Under the pieces are notes generated by a model. The model worked only from the letters and a program-made list of their open reading frames with translations. It made no database searches and had not been told where the DNA came from. Shown one piece after another: positions 1 to 4,755 of a stretch of DNA of 5,937 nucleotides (positions within the stretch are counted from its first letter, which is position 1; the number at the start of each line of letters is the position of its first letter). The stretch lies in contig DJRI01000021.1 of NCBI GenBank assembly GCA_002440045.1, forward strand, positions 1 to 5,937, written 5' to 3'. Source of the stretch: Ruminococcaceae bacterium UBA6364 (GTDB lineage: Bacteria; Bacillota; Clostridia; Oscillospirales; Acutalibacteraceae). The translations under genes were made by a program, and so were the position numbers.

Positions 1-236
1 AGAAGCTGTTTTAATGTTTCAAAGCTTTTGCTTTCTTCGCCGCACGGAAAAGTAAAGATAAGAGAGCCGCCGAATGAGCTGCTGACGCTTTTTGCGTATT
101 CTTTCGGAACGCCGCTGTCCGTTACGACAAGCACCTTTCCGCGCGGGGTAAAGTACTTAGCCGCGTTTTTATGAGAGCCTTTTTCAATTATTATGTCATA
201 TTCCCCTTGCAAGGTTTTAACTGTTATATTTTTCAC
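1..236 (-). CDS. aroB: 3-dehydroquinate synthase, N-terminal part (cut by window edge)
   Basis: The gene runs off the left edge, leaving 78 complete N-terminal codons of a family usually about 350 residues long. AroB converts DAHP to 3-dehydroquinate, the second step of the shikimate pathway, in the cytoplasm with NAD and a divalent metal. Visible hallmarks are the beta-strand and NAD-contacting segment VLVVTDSGVPKEY (residues 35-47) and the diagnostic FPCGEESKSFETL (63-75), matching the family pattern FPxGExxKs. The metal-binding and catalytic residues lie beyond the edge. The start is GTG at 236-234, supported by an AGAGGTG ribosome binding site at 248-242 inside the end of pheA. The GTG overlaps the pheA TGA by four bases (GTGA), so translation is probably coupled. 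It should share the pheA attenuator upstream. The call is confident despite truncation. Confidence 0.93.
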   Translation of the reverse strand, partial: MKNITVKTLQGEYDIIIEKGSHKNAAKYFTPRGKVLVVTDSGVPKEYAKSVSSSFGGSLIFTFPCGEESKSFETLKQL

Positions 237-1330
237 AGGCGCACCTCTTTTCCGTATCTGCCGACAAGCTTTACGTTTGTGCAGACTTCGTTAAGCTTTT
301 CAAATATTTCACGCTGTTTTTCATCGCCGAAGTCGCCCGAGGCTTCAAGAAGGAAATAGTAGTTCCAAATAACCTCTTTTGACGGACGGCTTTTAAGAGC
401 CTTTAAGTTGTAACCCTCTTCACCGAAAACGGCAAGCGCTTTTCCGAGCGAGCCCGCCTCGTCTTTGACGGTAAACATAATTATAAAATTACAGTTTTCC
501 GAGCATTGCGCCGGTGTACGCGAAAAAACAGCGAACCGCGTTGTGTTGAGCGAATCGTTATTAATTTTGCGGCAAAGAAGCTTTAAGCCGTATCTTTCGC
601 CCGCCTCAAGACTGCAAATCACGGCGCAGCTTTTATCTTTGTTTTCAAAAACCGTTTTTGCGGCAAGAGCGGTATTTTCGCACTCAACGGTATTGAGCTT
701 TTGCTTTTCTATAAATTCCGAGCACTGACCGAGCGCCTGCGGATGGCTCATTACATTTTTTATATCCGAAAAAGAAGCGCTGTCAAGGGCGAATAAATGA
801 TGCTCAACGGGCAGGTCGTAAACGCCGTTAACATAAAGAGAGCCGAAGTATTCAAGGTCAAGAACCTGTGCAACGTCGCCCTCAAAGCTGTTTTCAAGCG
901 GCAGCACGGCGCAGTCGCATTCGCCTTTTTCAACAGCGCGGTAAGCGGCTTTAAAATCCCCGTAAGAAATCTTTTTTGCCTCGGGGAAAACTCTTTCGGC
1001 GGCAATGTATGCAAACGCGCCCTTAACGCCCGAATATGCAACGCGCATACCGTCAAGAAGCCGCCGCTGATATTCCTTTGAAACAGCCATTGTATCTTTT
1101 AAAAATGTAACGTAGTATTCGCGTATTGCGTCGTTTTCGATATATTTTTCGTTTTTCTCAATAAGAAGAGCTTCGCGCGTTTTATCTTCAATCGGCAGTC
1201 CGTTTTGCTTTTTATAGGCGGCTATTTTTTCAGCCGCCGCCATACGTTTTTCAAAAAGACGCGCCATTTCGCGGTCGGTATTATTAATTTCTTCTCTTGC
1301 GGCATCAAGCGCCGAGATGTTGTTTTCCAT
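233..1330 (-). CDS. pheA: Bifunctional chorismate mutase / prephenate dehydratase (P-protein)
   Basis: This 365-residue cytoplasmic enzyme turns chorismate into prephenate and then phenylpyruvate, committing flux to phenylalanine. Residues 1-92 form an all-helical AroQ-type mutase domain, with likely active-site residues R12, R29, K40/K41 and E53. Residues 95-272 form the dehydratase, with LPLENSFEGDV (143-153), SHPQALGQC (195-203) and the catalytic NTTRF (262-266). Residues 281-365 form an ACT regulatory domain with AGSLGKAL (292-299) and KSRP (313-316), the sites equivalent to GALV and ESRP that bind Phe in E. coli. The start is ATG 1330, preceded by AGAGGA at 1341-1336 with 5-nt spacing. 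An in-frame GTG at 1384 would start inside the terminator hairpin and is rejected. The last four bases overlap aroB. Expression is likely gated by the leader and attenuator at 1347-1488. K replaces E in the ESRP motif, so feedback strength cannot be judged from sequence alone. Confidence 0.96.
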   Translation of the reverse strand: MENNISALDAAREEINNTDREMARLFEKRMAAAEKIAAYKKQNGLPIEDKTREALLIEKNEKYIENDAIREYYVTFLKDTMAVSKEYQRRLLDGMRVAYSGVKGAFAYIAAERVFPEAKKISYGDFKAAYRAVEKGECDCAVLPLENSFEGDVAQVLDLEYFGSLYVNGVYDLPVEHHLFALDSASFSDIKNVMSHPQALGQCSEFIEKQKLNTVECENTALAAKTVFENKDKSCAVICSLEAGERYGLKLLCRKINNDSLNTTRFAVFSRTPAQCSENCNFIIMFTVKDEAGSLGKALAVFGEEGYNLKALKSRPSKEVIWNYYFLLEASGDFGDEKQREIFEKLNEVCTNVKLVGRYGKEVRL

Positions 1331-1346
1331 ATTAATCCTCTGTTTC

Positions 1347-1398
1347 AAAAATAAAAAGCCCGCTTTATATCGCGCAAAATGCACGACACATAGCGGAC
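1347..1398 (-). terminator. Rho-independent attenuator terminator upstream of pheA
   Basis: On the minus strand the arm 1398-1381 pairs with 1375-1358 around a 5-nt loop (1380-1376). Of 18 stacked positions 17 can pair, 4 of them as G-U wobbles; the only mismatch is A1391 against A1365. The 3' arm runs straight into a U tract, TTTTTATTTTT (1357-1347). It ends only 6 nt before the pheA ribosome binding site, and it follows the leader ORF stop by 21 nt. This placement, between a promoter and the gene it serves, is what an attenuator needs. Its 5' arm (GTCCGC, 1398-1393) is shared with the antiterminator, so the two are mutually exclusive. Pairing was worked out by hand without energy calculation. 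Confidence 0.9.
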
Positions 1399-1440
1399 CC
1401 GTTATTGCACTGCTAAAATTCAGGCGCGCAAACGATCCGC
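1393..1440 (-). promoter_or_regulatory. Antiterminator helix (segments 2:3) of the pheA attenuator
   Basis: Segment 2 (GCGGATCGTT, 1440-1431) covers leader codons 17-20. It pairs with segment 3 (AACGGGTCCGC, 1403-1393) over 10 base pairs, including one G-U, with a single bulged G at 1400. Segment 3 contains the first six bases of the terminator 5' arm, so forming this helix blocks the outer part of the terminator stem. A ribosome stalled at the early aromatic codons would leave segment 2 free and permit read-through into pheA. A ribosome that reaches the TGA at 1422-1420 would cover most of segment 2 and let the terminator fold. The pairing is seen in the sequence; the switching behaviour is inferred from the E. 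coli trp and phe attenuator model. Confidence 0.8.
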
Positions 1441-1481
1441 AGAAATATAATACATAAATCGATTAAAGAAATATGCAGTGC
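1407..1481 (-). promoter_or_regulatory. Possible protector (anti-antiterminator) helix of the pheA attenuator
   Basis: GCACTGC at 1481-1475, in leader codons 3-5, is perfectly complementary to GCAGTGC at 1413-1407, between the leader stop codon and segment 3. This 7-bp helix would enclose segment 2 in its loop. Segment 2 pairing with segment 3 outside the loop would then need a pseudoknot, so the helix should disfavour the antiterminator and favour termination when the leader is not translated. A ribosome on codons 3-8 would mask the upstream arm and release segment 2. The complementarity is visible; the protector role is inferred by analogy with the 1:2 helix of classical attenuators. Confidence 0.6.
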
Positions 1482-1488
1482 GAATCAT
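1420..1488 (-). CDS. Phe/Tyr-rich leader peptide of the pheA-aroB operon
   Basis: This 22-codon ORF is too short for ordinary gene finding. It starts at ATG 1488 behind a strong ribosome binding site, GAGGTG at 1500-1495 with 6-nt spacing, and ends at TGA 1422-1420. Its first codon lies about 26 nt from the predicted transcription start. Residues 6-14 read YFFNRFMYY: Tyr at 6, 13 and 14 and Phe at 7, 8 and 11, so 6 of 9 codons specify end products of this pathway. The 5' end carries one arm of the protector helix and codons 17-20 form the antiterminator arm, as in E. coli pheL, which it resembles in logic only. The peptide itself probably has no function; its translation rate would report charged tRNA-Phe and tRNA-Tyr. 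Translation has not been shown. Confidence 0.85.
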   Translation of the reverse strand: MIRTAYFFNRFMYYISADRLRA

Positions 1489-1520
1489 TTGTTTCACCTC
1501 TTTAAAAAAACTACTTTTAC

Positions 1521-1549
1521 ATTCTACTCTCGGGTAAAATCTTTGTCAA
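1521..1549 (-). promoter_or_regulatory. Sigma-A-type promoter for the leader-pheA-aroB transcript
   Basis: The -35 box is a perfect TTGACA (1549-1544) and the -10 box is TAGAAT (1526-1521, one mismatch to TATAAT), with the optimal 17-bp spacer. The transcription start should fall near 1514, giving a 5' leader of about 185 nt before the pheA ATG. The -35 box begins 8 bases past the stop codon of the membrane protein gene, and no terminator separates them. Upstream transcripts could therefore also run into the attenuator. No operator palindrome is evident around the promoter, consistent with control by attenuation, not a repressor. Confidence 0.88.
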
Positions 1550-1557
1550 GCATTTTT

Positions 1558-1905
1558 TCATTTTTCGTGCTTTTCAACAATTTCGGCAAAGCCGTATATA
1601 AGCGCCGATATAAATCTTGCTATAAGCACCGAAATAAGCACCGCCGAAATTATAGGTAAAATGAGCACCGAGAAAAGCTCTGCGCCCAAATTTGCGAATA
1701 TCGCAACCGTGCCGACAACTGCCGCAACGATTGTGATAAAGATGTTAACAGCAAAAATAAGAACAGAAAATCTTTTTAAACTGAGCGAGCAGTTTTTAAA
1801 GAATTTAAACCCGTCCTTCTGCGATTTTTCGGCTTCGGGCGCTGCGGGTGCCGCATTGGCATCAGCCTGTAAATTGTTATTATCAAAATCAAAATTGTCT
1901 GCCAT
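1558..1905 (-). CDS. Small two-helix membrane protein of unknown function
   Basis: I do not recognise a named family for this 115-residue protein. Residues 1-32 are polar, rich in Asn, Asp and Ala (an FDFDNNN stretch and AAPAAPEAEK), and look disordered and cytoplasmic. A short basic stretch (around 33-45) leads into two hydrophobic segments at about 46-73 and 77-105, probably a hairpin of two transmembrane helices. The tail ends GFAEIVEKHEK. The general shape, with a polar N-terminus, two helices and a GF(A/G)E(I/L)(V/I)E end, recalls small DUF4282-like clostridial membrane proteins; this resemblance is an impression, not a search result. The start ATG 1905 has GGAGG at 1918-1914 with 8-nt spacing. 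It lies 18 bp after the lipoprotein gene and is probably the last gene of the HAD-lipoprotein-membrane protein operon. Confidence 0.8.
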   Translation of the reverse strand: MADNFDFDNNNLQADANAAPAAPEAEKSQKDGFKFFKNCSLSLKRFSVLIFAVNIFITIVAAVVGTVAIFANLGAELFSVLILPIISAVLISVLIARFISALIYGFAEIVEKHEK

Positions 1906-1923
1906 TTCAATATCCTCCGTTAA

Positions 1924-2670
1924 TTAAAACCAGCCGTCGTCGATATCGCCCGTTGCAAGGTGAACGTCGCCCTCTTTTTGGGGTGCTGTTGTGTTGTTTT
2001 TGCCGCCACTTCCCGAAGGAGCGGTTGTGCCTTTGTTGCCGCCGTCTGCTTTCTTGGTTTCGGAAGCCGAAGCTTCGGCTTCACTTTCGCTTTCAGCCTG
2101 CGAAGATGAAGACTCAGAAACTTTTCCGCCGATTGTGTTGTTTTTTACGGCTTCGGTAACGTCATCGGGAACGTCGGGCGAATCGGAAGCAATTTTTGAA
2201 AGCATTGTAAGCTTGCCGTCTTTAAAGGCATAAGTTACATAATAAAGCTTGCCGTCTTCAATTACAGAAGAAATAAGCTGTTTTTTATCGGTGCTGACTG
2301 CAACCGTCGTAAGCTCTGAAAGCTCCTTTGAATAGACAAAAAGCTTTGTCTTTGAATCAAAAAGCCAGAAAATATAGCGGATTGAGTCGCCGTCTTTTCC
2401 TATAGCAAGGCAAAGGTCTTTATATCCGTCAAAATCGACGTCAACAAAATAAACGTGTTCTTTTGCAAAGGCTATATCAAGCCCCGAAAGCTTTTCGGCA
2501 GGATATTTTTCAGTCTGAAAAACTTTTTTGCCGTTAAAAATCACAACCTCGGACTCTTTTACTTCGGCGCTGAAATCGTATCCGTCCTTATTTTTGCCGC
2601 AGGACGTCGCCGCAAAAAGCATTCCCGAAAGAGTTAAAAGCGCAAGGGCGACTGCAATAATTCTTTTCAT
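1924..2670 (-). CDS. Putative lipoprotein with a DxDxDG calcium-loop-like motif and low-complexity tail
   Basis: This 248-residue protein begins with a type II signal peptide: MKR, a hydrophobic stretch, then a lipobox ATSC with the likely lipidated Cys at 24, so it should sit on the outer face of the membrane. Residues 75-86 read FVDVDFDGYKDL, with D77, D79, D81 and D85 spaced like an EF-hand or FG-GAP/VCBS calcium-binding loop. The flanking region, where the substrate is followed by YIFWLFDSKTKLF (99-111), recalls XAC2610-type domains of secreted bacterial proteins, by memory only. Residues 184-232 are low complexity: an acidic Ser/Glu stretch, then a Lys/Gly/Thr stretch, followed by a conserved-looking end, GDIDDGWF. 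ATG 2670 has GGAGG with 7-nt spacing. It follows the HAD gene by 13 bp. Function is unknown. Confidence 0.82.
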   Translation of the reverse strand: MKRIIAVALALLTLSGMLFAATSCGKNKDGYDFSAEVKESEVVIFNGKKVFQTEKYPAEKLSGLDIAFAKEHVYFVDVDFDGYKDLCLAIGKDGDSIRYIFWLFDSKTKLFVYSKELSELTTVAVSTDKKQLISSVIEDGKLYYVTYAFKDGKLTMLSKIASDSPDVPDDVTEAVKNNTIGGKVSESSSSQAESESEAEASASETKKADGGNKGTTAPSGSGGKNNTTAPQKEGDVHLATGDIDDGWF

Positions 2671-2683
2671 AAATATTCCTCCG

Positions 2684-3292
2684 TTAAATTTTTACGCCGA
2701 GAGAAGAAAGCCGCATTTTAAGCCCCAAAATGTCGGGTGCTTTATAAACGTAACCGTCCATTCCGAGTTTTTTTGCCGCTTCGATATTTACGGCGTTATC
2801 GTCAATAAAAAAACATTCCTCCGGCACAAGCGAAAACTTTTTGAAAAAAGCTTCGTAAATTTCTTTTTCGGGCTTTATGTAACCGTATAAAGCCGAGATA
2901 AACAGCCCGTCAAGAAGCGAAAGCGCGGGAATGTCAAAGTACCTGTCAAACACGCGCACCGAAGCGTTTGAAAGAAGATATGTTTTATACCCCGCCTTTT
3001 TCAGTGAAGCGATAAATTCATACATATCTTCAAAAGGCGGCATATAGGGGTAAAAATCGGTAACCATATCTTTAACAAGCGCGTGCGTTTCTTTCGGAAG
3101 AGTTTTAAGCATAAGCGGAAGCGCTTCGCTGAATTCAAGCGTGCCGCGGTCGAGACTGCGCCAAAGCTCGCTGTCAAAAACGTTCTTTTTTACAATTTCG
3201 CGGTACTCTTCGGGAAAATATTCTTCGACGGTTTTTTTGACGTTGAAATCAAGTATTACGCCGCCCATATCAAAAACAATATTTTTTATCAA
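2684..3292 (-). CDS. HAD-superfamily hydrolase (subfamily IA, YihX-like phosphatase)
   Basis: This 202-residue cytoplasmic protein has all four HAD motifs: FDMGGVILDF with nucleophile D8 (residues 7-16), LLSNAS with S108, K140 in GYIKPEKEIY, and FFIDDNAVNIEAA with D164 and D165 (161-173). Residue 10 is Gly where many HAD phosphatases carry the second Asp of DxD; E. coli YihX (alpha-glucose-1-phosphatase) has DLGN there, and the C-terminal DDNxxNIE block also matches that group. Helices between 17 and 85 form the small cap. A sugar-phosphate or nucleotide-phosphate substrate is plausible but cannot be read from sequence. The start is TTG at 3292-3290, chosen because GGAGGG at 3304-3299 lies 6 nt upstream and no ATG fits. 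It is the first gene of a three-gene run and has its own promoter at 3325-3352. Confidence 0.9.
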   Translation of the reverse strand: MIKNIVFDMGGVILDFNVKKTVEEYFPEEYREIVKKNVFDSELWRSLDRGTLEFSEALPLMLKTLPKETHALVKDMVTDFYPYMPPFEDMYEFIASLKKAGYKTYLLSNASVRVFDRYFDIPALSLLDGLFISALYGYIKPEKEIYEAFFKKFSLVPEECFFIDDNAVNIEAAKKLGMDGYVYKAPDILGLKMRLSSLGVKI

Positions 3293-3324
3293 AACAAGCC
3301 CTCCGAAGCCTAAACTGCTTTTTA

Positions 3325-3352
3325 ATTATAACATCTAAAAAAATTTTTTCAA
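3325..3352 (-). promoter_or_regulatory. Promoter of the HAD-lipoprotein-membrane protein operon
   Basis: The -35 box is TTGAAA (3352-3347) and the -10 box is a perfect TATAAT (3330-3325) with a 16-bp spacer. TG one base before the -10 (3333-3332) makes it an extended -10 promoter. The predicted start near 3318 gives a short 5' leader of about 26 nt that just accommodates the GGAGGG site of the TTG-initiated HAD gene. It fires away from nagB. Confidence 0.75.
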
Positions 3353-3399
3353 TAAATTCTCAAAAAATTTAAAAAACCGCTTTTAAATCTTAAAAATCT

Positions 3400-3408
3400 T
3401 GATATAAT
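3400..3408 (+). promoter_or_regulatory. Extended -10 promoter of nagB
   Basis: TGATATAAT at 3400-3408 is an exact TGnTATAAT extended -10 element. The -35 region about 17 bp upstream is only CTTTTA-like and matches TTGACA poorly, as is typical of extended -10 promoters. The predicted start is near 3415, leaving about 27 nt before the GTG start. The DNA between the two divergent promoters (3337-3376) is a series of A and T tracts and may be intrinsically bent. I see no NagR/DasR-type TGGTATAGACC operator. Confidence 0.7.
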
Positions 3409-3441
3409 ATCTTAGAAATATTTATTCCTGGGGTGGTTATT

Positions 3442-4170
3442 GTGGATATACGAATTTTAAAAACCGCTGATGAAATCGGCATTGAAGCCGCAAAGCTTTT
3501 TACCGATGCAGTAAAAGAAAAGCCCGACTGTGTTTTGGGTCTTGCAACGGGTGCAACGCCTGTTCCGACCTATAAAAACATCATTAAAACTTTTGAGGGC
3601 GGCGAAGTCTCTTTTGCAGACGTCAAAACATACAATCTTGACGAATACTGCGCTCTTCCGAAGAACGACAAAAACAGCTATTACACTTTTATGCACAAAC
3701 AGCTTTTTGACTCGCTCGACATTAAAGAAGAAAACGTTCATTTTCTTGACGGCAATGCTTCAGACACAGAAAAAGAGTGCGAGAGATACGACGCCGAAAT
3801 AATTAACGGCGGCGGCATTGATTTGCAGCTTCTCGGAATCGGCAACAACGCGCACATCGGCTTTAACGAGCCGAGCGGCAAATTTACCGAAGGCTCTTTT
3901 AAAGTAAAGCTCACCGAGAGCACCATAAACGCCAACAAAATCTATTTTACGGACAGCGAAATGCCCCGTTACGCGCTCACAATGGGCATAGGAATGATTA
4001 TGAGAGCTAAAAAAATCGTTCTTATAGCAACCGGCGCAAAAAAGGCCGAAGCCGTTAAAAATATGATTGAAGGCCCTGTTACACCCGAGGTGCCTGCGTC
4101 GGTTCTTCAAAATCACAACGACGTTGTAATTTTCCTTGACGAAGCGGCGGCTTCACTTCTTTCAAAATAA
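3442..4170 (+). CDS. nagB: Glucosamine-6-phosphate deaminase
   Basis: NagB converts glucosamine 6-phosphate to fructose 6-phosphate and ammonia in the cytoplasm, letting amino sugars enter glycolysis. Hallmarks are the phosphate-binding GLATGATPVPTY (33-44), YNLDEYCALP (64-73) with D67/E68, and GIGNNAHIGFNEPSG (132-146) with the catalytic H138 and E143. N136 replaces the Asp141 of E. coli NagB, as in B. subtilis NagB (GRNGHIGFNEP), so this is normal for the group; the Ala at 137 in place of Gly is less usual. At 242 residues it equals B. subtilis NagB and lacks the E. coli C-terminal allosteric extension, suggesting no GlcNAc6P activation. The start is GTG 3442, because GGGGTGG (3430-3436) sits 5 nt upstream; an in-frame GTG at 3433 lies inside that site. 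It stands alone, with no nagA or nagE adjacent, and ends at the terminator at 4183-4222. Confidence 0.96.
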   Translation: MDIRILKTADEIGIEAAKLFTDAVKEKPDCVLGLATGATPVPTYKNIIKTFEGGEVSFADVKTYNLDEYCALPKNDKNSYYTFMHKQLFDSLDIKEENVHFLDGNASDTEKECERYDAEIINGGGIDLQLLGIGNNAHIGFNEPSGKFTEGSFKVKLTESTINANKIYFTDSEMPRYALTMGIGMIMRAKKIVLIATGAKKAEAVKNMIEGPVTPEVPASVLQNHNDVVIFLDEAAASLLSK

Positions 4171-4182
4171 CTTTTTGAACGC

Positions 4183-4222
4183 AAAAAACTCCGAGGCAGT
4201 AAAGCTTCGGAGTTTTGTTTTT
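4183..4222. terminator. Bidirectional Rho-independent terminator between convergent genes
   Basis: The arms 4185-4197 and 4204-4216 pair over 13 bp (one G-U on the plus strand, at 4195/4206) around a 6-nt loop, AGTAAA. Reading plus, the stem is followed by TTTT-G-TTTTT (4213-4222), which ends nagB 15 nt after its stop. Reading minus, the A run at 4183-4188 becomes a six-U tract, so the same hairpin can end the acpS-nnrD-lipoprotein transcript, whose last stop codon is at 4248-4246. It accounts for the whole 75-bp gap. Confidence 0.9.
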
Positions 4223-4245
4223 CGGTATCTTCGGCATTAAGCCTT

Positions 4246-4755
4246 TCATACGACCTTAAATGTATAAAGATATTCTTCGCCGTCGGCGGCGTTCTTTTCG
4301 ATAACAAGCTGAACAAACTTCCCTGCGGCGACGGCTGAATATGTAAAGTCGCCGCTTTTTTTATCGTATTTCGGCGCGGTCTGCGAAAAATCCGTTTCCT
4401 TAATGAAAATATAAAGAATTTTCGGCAAAAACGAGTCGGAATACTCCGAAATTGCACGCGAGAACGAAAGCGCTTGCGAGGTTACGGTGCAATTATCATT
4501 TAAAAACAAAATTTCTGTTCCCGAAAGCACCGACGGCTCACGGTCTGTAACGAGAAAAGAAAAACCGCCGTCTTTTTTACAGATATTAAAACTCGTTATG
4601 TGCCCGTTATAAACGCATCTGACAGCCCTCTCTTTTGAAAAATCGACCTCAACTGATTTCGGCTTAACGGGCTTATTCAAAGCGCCGCAAGAAGTGCAAA
4701 AGGAAAAAGCTAAAACAAGCGGCAACAGAAAAAGAGATTTTTTAATATTATTCAC
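4246..4755 (-). CDS. Putative lipoprotein of unknown function
   Basis: This 169-residue protein has a lipoprotein signal peptide: basic N-terminus (NNIKK), hydrophobic core (8-20) and lipobox CTSC with the likely lipidated Cys at 23, followed by Gly. The rest is a small soluble domain with alternating beta-like segments, for example CVYNGHITSFNI (47-58), FSFLVTDREPS (65-75) and LYIFIKETDFSQ (114-125); I do not recognise its family. The start is GTG 4755, which overlaps the end of nnrD by 8 bases. No strong ribosome binding site precedes it, so it probably depends on translational coupling to nnrD. A later start would destroy the signal peptide. It is the last gene before the shared terminator. 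The operon position next to acpS and nnrD says little about its role. Confidence 0.78.
   Translation of the reverse strand: MNNIKKSLFLLPLVLAFSFCTSCGALNKPVKPKSVEVDFSKERAVRCVYNGHITSFNICKKDGGFSFLVTDREPSVLSGTEILFLNDNCTVTSQALSFSRAISEYSDSFLPKILYIFIKETDFSQTAPKYDKKSGDFTYSAVAAGKFVQLVIEKNAADGEEYLYTFKVV

Noticed and set aside
797..1081. Overlapping ORFs on both strands inside pheA (797-1081 plus, 760-1056 minus)
   Set aside because: They are out-of-frame shadows of the dehydratase domain, with no ribosome binding sites and no family features.
1331..1384. An 18-codon upstream extension of pheA from a GTG at 1384
   Set aside because: The GTG lies inside the attenuator hairpin and has no ribosome binding site, while ATG 1330 has AGAGGA at 5-nt spacing and begins directly with the chorismate mutase domain.
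1347..1514. T-box riboswitch or TRAP-type (GAG/UAG repeat) leader before pheA
   Set aside because: No T-box bulge motif or stem I features are seen and the leader is only about 185 nt. A few GAG/TAG triplets near 1510-1530 overlap the promoter and do not form a regular repeat series.
3433..3441. nagB start at GTG 3433
   Set aside because: This codon sits within the GGGGTGG ribosome binding site. GTG 3442 has the correct spacing and gives a protein of the family's usual length.
4113..4457. A minus-strand ORF spanning the nagB end, the terminator and part of the lipoprotein gene
   Set aside because: It runs through a strong bidirectional terminator and overlaps two supported genes in other frames, with an arginine-rich composition typical of spurious frames.
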